Source: Bacteroidales bacterium
GTDB lineage: Bacteria; Bacteroidota; Bacteroidia; Bacteroidales; VadinHA17
Assembly: GCA_016709865.1 (NCBI GenBank)
Contig: JADJLX010000003.1
Location: 248,001-312,000 of the forward strand
Direction of reading: 5' to 3'
Length of the DNA: 64,000 nt
The translations under genes were made by a program, and so were the position numbers. The notes beneath the pieces were generated by a model. The model had not been told where the DNA came from. It made no database searches and saw only the letters and a list, made by a program, of their open reading frames with translations. Positions within the stretch are counted from its first letter, which is position 1. Each line of letters starts with the position of its first letter. This document shows positions 62,116 to 64,000 of the stretch, in pieces.

Positions 62116-62988
62116 TCAAAAAGATATAAGCAGGTCTTCAAGCAGCTCACTGCCAAGAACTCCTTTGGCTATCTCCCTCACTTCTCCGGTCATACGGATA
62201 TTAAAGTCCTTATCAATTTCAATTTTAAGGGTTCCTCCCTGCATATGCATAGTAAGATCACCTTTAATAAGGCCTTTTTTAACAAGCACAGATGATGCTG
62301 CACACGATGAGCTGCCTGATGCCAGGGTAAACCCTGCACCTCTTTCCCAGATAAGGATCTGGGCATCGTGATCAGATAACACCTTTGCAAATTGCACATT
62401 GATCCGATTTGGAAACATGGAATGATTTTCAAGTAACGGACCATATTTTCTTATTTCCATCTCGTCGAGAACATCTTTTATAACAACACAATGAGGATTC
62501 CCAACCGAAACACAATTCACTTCATATTCCTTGTCCCCGGCCATAATTTTTTGTCCTAGAAATTCAGGATGATCTGAGTTAACAGGGATTTCACGCGATG
62601 TAAACTTTGCCTTCCCCATATCGACACGGATAAGCATTGCTTTACCGGCTTTTTCTTCAATTATATCTGCATAAACTATATCAGTCAAAGTCTCTACAGA
62701 GAATTTACGTTTTGTTGCAAACCCATAATCATATAAATACTTGCAAAAAATGCGTAATCCGTTACCGCTCTTTTCAGCTTCAGAACCATCGGGATTGTAA
62801 ACCCTGAAGCCAAAATCAGCTTTTGATGAAGGTACTTTCATCACAATACCGTCTGAACCGATGCCGAAATGTATATTACAAAGGCGGATTATAGCCTGTT
62901 TGGTGAGTTGAAAATCTATGTTGGAGCTGTCCAGAACAATATATTCATTGCCCAGTCCGTGCATCTTGACAAAACTGTTTCTTTCCAT
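62116..62988 (-). CDS. dapF: DapF-like diaminopimelate epimerase homologue with both catalytic Cys replaced by Ser
   Basis: 290 aa. The family frame is intact: KMHGLGNEYIVLD at the start, FRVYNPDGSEAE, VGNPHCVVI, and ERGAGFT near the end. Yet the two catalytic thiols are missing: QCGNG of E. coli is KSGNG here (Ser74) and ACGSG is ASGSS (Ser224). Both are AGC and TCA codons in the sequence. The other metal-free racemase residues around them are kept. It ends 21 bp after lysA on the same strand, so DAP chemistry is still implied; whether it epimerises DAP is open. No alternative DAP epimerase/aminotransferase gene is in view. Confidence 0.8.
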   Translation of the reverse strand: MERNSFVKMHGLGNEYIVLDSSNIDFQLTKQAIIRLCNIHFGIGSDGIVMKVPSSKADFGFRVYNPDGSEAEKSGNGLRIFCKYLYDYGFATKRKFSVETLTDIVYADIIEEKAGKAMLIRVDMGKAKFTSREIPVNSDHPEFLGQKIMAGDKEYEVNCVSVGNPHCVVIKDVLDEMEIRKYGPLLENHSMFPNRINVQFAKVLSDHDAQILIWERGAGFTLASGSSSCAASSVLVKKGLIKGDLTMHMQGGTLKIEIDKDFNIRMTGEVREIAKGVLGSELLEDLLISF

Positions 62989-63009
62989 TATCGGGTTATA
63001 AAAGGGTGT

Positions 63010-64000
63010 TTAAAGTATAAAATTTCTAACAAGGTCATCGAGAGTGTCTCTTCTTCTGATTAACCTTGGATTACCATTAAAATCAATCAGTACCTCAGCC
63101 GGGCGTAAGCGGTTATTGTAATTGGAACTCATTGAATATCCGTAAGCACCGCTGTCGAGAACACCAAGAATATCATTTTCAAATATTTCCGGCAGCTTCC
63201 TGTCTTTTGCTATTATATCGCCTGTTTCGCAAATATTGCCTACAATTCTGACTGTTTCCTCTTTCAGTGAAGGGTTGTTGCTTTCCCTGTAGATCTCGAT
63301 ATCGTGATGGGAATCGTACATTACTGGACGAACCAGCACATTGAATCCCAGATCGGTACCGATATATTTAACGTCATAGTTGATTTTGGTTGCATGTACC
63401 TTACCAAGCAGAACAGATGATTCAGCTACAATATAACGTCCCGGTTCAATCTTAAATTCTATATTTTTTCCGTACTCTTTTACAAATGAGTTTATCAGAT
63501 CAGTAAGCTTACCTCCAAGCACTTTCAGATCGAGTCGCGACTGACCTGATTGTTTTTTATAGGGGATCCCGAATCCTCCTCCAAGGTCAATAAACTCAAT
63601 ATCATTGAATTGCTTTGCTATCGACAATATGTTGCCGGTACTCTGAAGGTAGGCTTCACCTTCCATGAAAAGAGATCCGATGTGCTGATTAATGCCTATC
63701 AGTTTCAGTTTATATTTTTCGATTATCTTTTTCACTTCCGGAATCTGGCTCATCTCTATTCCGAACTTGGTATTCTGTCCGGCGGTAGTCACCTTTTCAT
63801 GATGTCCGGCCCCGAACCCCGGATTGACCCTGAATGCGACATTTCCTCCCGGATTTATCCTGCCAAACATCTCGAGCTGGGAAACTGAGTCGACTGAGAT
63901 CTTTACACCTGCATTAATAGCATATTTAAATTCATCCTCACCGATATTATTGCTTATGAAAAGAATTTCCTCAGGTTTATATCCGGCAAGCATGTTTACA
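63010..64000 (-). CDS. lysA: Diaminopimelate decarboxylase (partial)
   Basis: The frame runs off the right edge, so the N-terminus with the PLP lysine is missing; about 330 residues are visible. Present: NQHIGSLF, LGGGFGIPY, EPGRYIVAESS, the cofactor/substrate Cys in CETGDIIAKD, and GAYGYSMSSNYNNRLRPAE at the C-terminus. It converts meso-DAP to L-lysine, the last step of the pathway whose previous step is normally done by DapF, encoded just downstream. Confidence 0.95.
   Translation of the reverse strand, partial: VNMLAGYKPEEILFISNNIGEDEFKYAINAGVKISVDSVSQLEMFGRINPGGNVAFRVNPGFGAGHHEKVTTAGQNTKFGIEMSQIPEVKKIIEKYKLKLIGINQHIGSLFMEGEAYLQSTGNILSIAKQFNDIEFIDLGGGFGIPYKKQSGQSRLDLKVLGGKLTDLINSFVKEYGKNIEFKIEPGRYIVAESSVLLGKVHATKINYDVKYIGTDLGFNVLVRPVMYDSHHDIEIYRESNNPSLKEETVRIVGNICETGDIIAKDRKLPEIFENDILGVLDSGAYGYSMSSNYNNRLRPAEVLIDFNGNPRLIRRRDTLDDLVRNFIL

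Overview
The window comes from a Bacteroidota chromosome, most likely an environmental Bacteroidales/Marinilabiliales-type anaerobe. Evidence: two SusC/SusD outer-membrane pairs, a type IX secretion sorting domain, DUF5916, S46 and S9 peptidases, ChaN, several TAnnTTTG (-7) promoter boxes, weak Shine-Dalgarno signals, and a methylmalonyl-CoA mutase plus K+-dependent membrane pyrophosphatase suited to propionate/succinate metabolism. No rRNA, tRNA, CRISPR array or prophage was seen. It is ordinary core genome with a few accessory islands.

Layout. 0-10 kb: 3' end of a GH20-like hydrolase, then a run of minus-strand genes (OB-fold lipoprotein, ChaN, DUF5916 barrel, ProX-type deacylase, SiaC-like phosphoprotein, RNase HI, MarC, DPP7-like peptidase, RNase HII). 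Two copies of a ~100 bp palindromic element lie between them. 10-13.8 kb: a T9SS cargo protein, a collagen/C1q-like surface protein, then a RAYT (REP-associated transposase) with a frame break, flanked by three identical-stem REP hairpins and a 20-21 bp tandem array. 13.9-29 kb: prfB with the classic +1 programmed frameshift, mutA-mutB, small membrane proteins, recX-prmC, ribD, a TPR-caspase plus propeller-SpoIIE phosphatase operon, a LOG protein, trxA. 29-43 kb: dnaE and two susCD pairs with similar promoter/leader sequences. 43-48.6 kb: rpsP-rimM, a DUF2807 protein, tsaC, an LPS-type glycosyltransferase, an S9 peptidase.

48.7-56.3 kb is the most interesting region. A K+-dependent membrane pyrophosphatase is followed by a histidine kinase/response regulator pair. 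Divergent from the regulator is a unit encoding a 33-aa membrane peptide, a fused glucosyl-3-phosphoglycerate-synthase-like glycosyltransferase/HAD phosphatase, a 34-aa membrane peptide and the NhaA Na+/H+ antiporter. Between them lie four TTCTAA heptamers at exactly 11 bp spacing, ending just upstream of a TACCTTTG box: a PhoB/OmpR-style operator. I read it as a two-component-controlled salt/alkaline adaptation locus combining compatible-solute synthesis with sodium extrusion.

56.3-62 kb: a TetR-headed six-gene operon (TetR, outer-membrane barrel, ABC ATPase, two FtsX-type permeases, LolA-like carrier) that looks like a complete envelope lipid/lipoprotein trafficking system. 62.1-64 kb: a DapF homologue in which both catalytic cysteines are serines, next to a conventional lysA that runs off the window.
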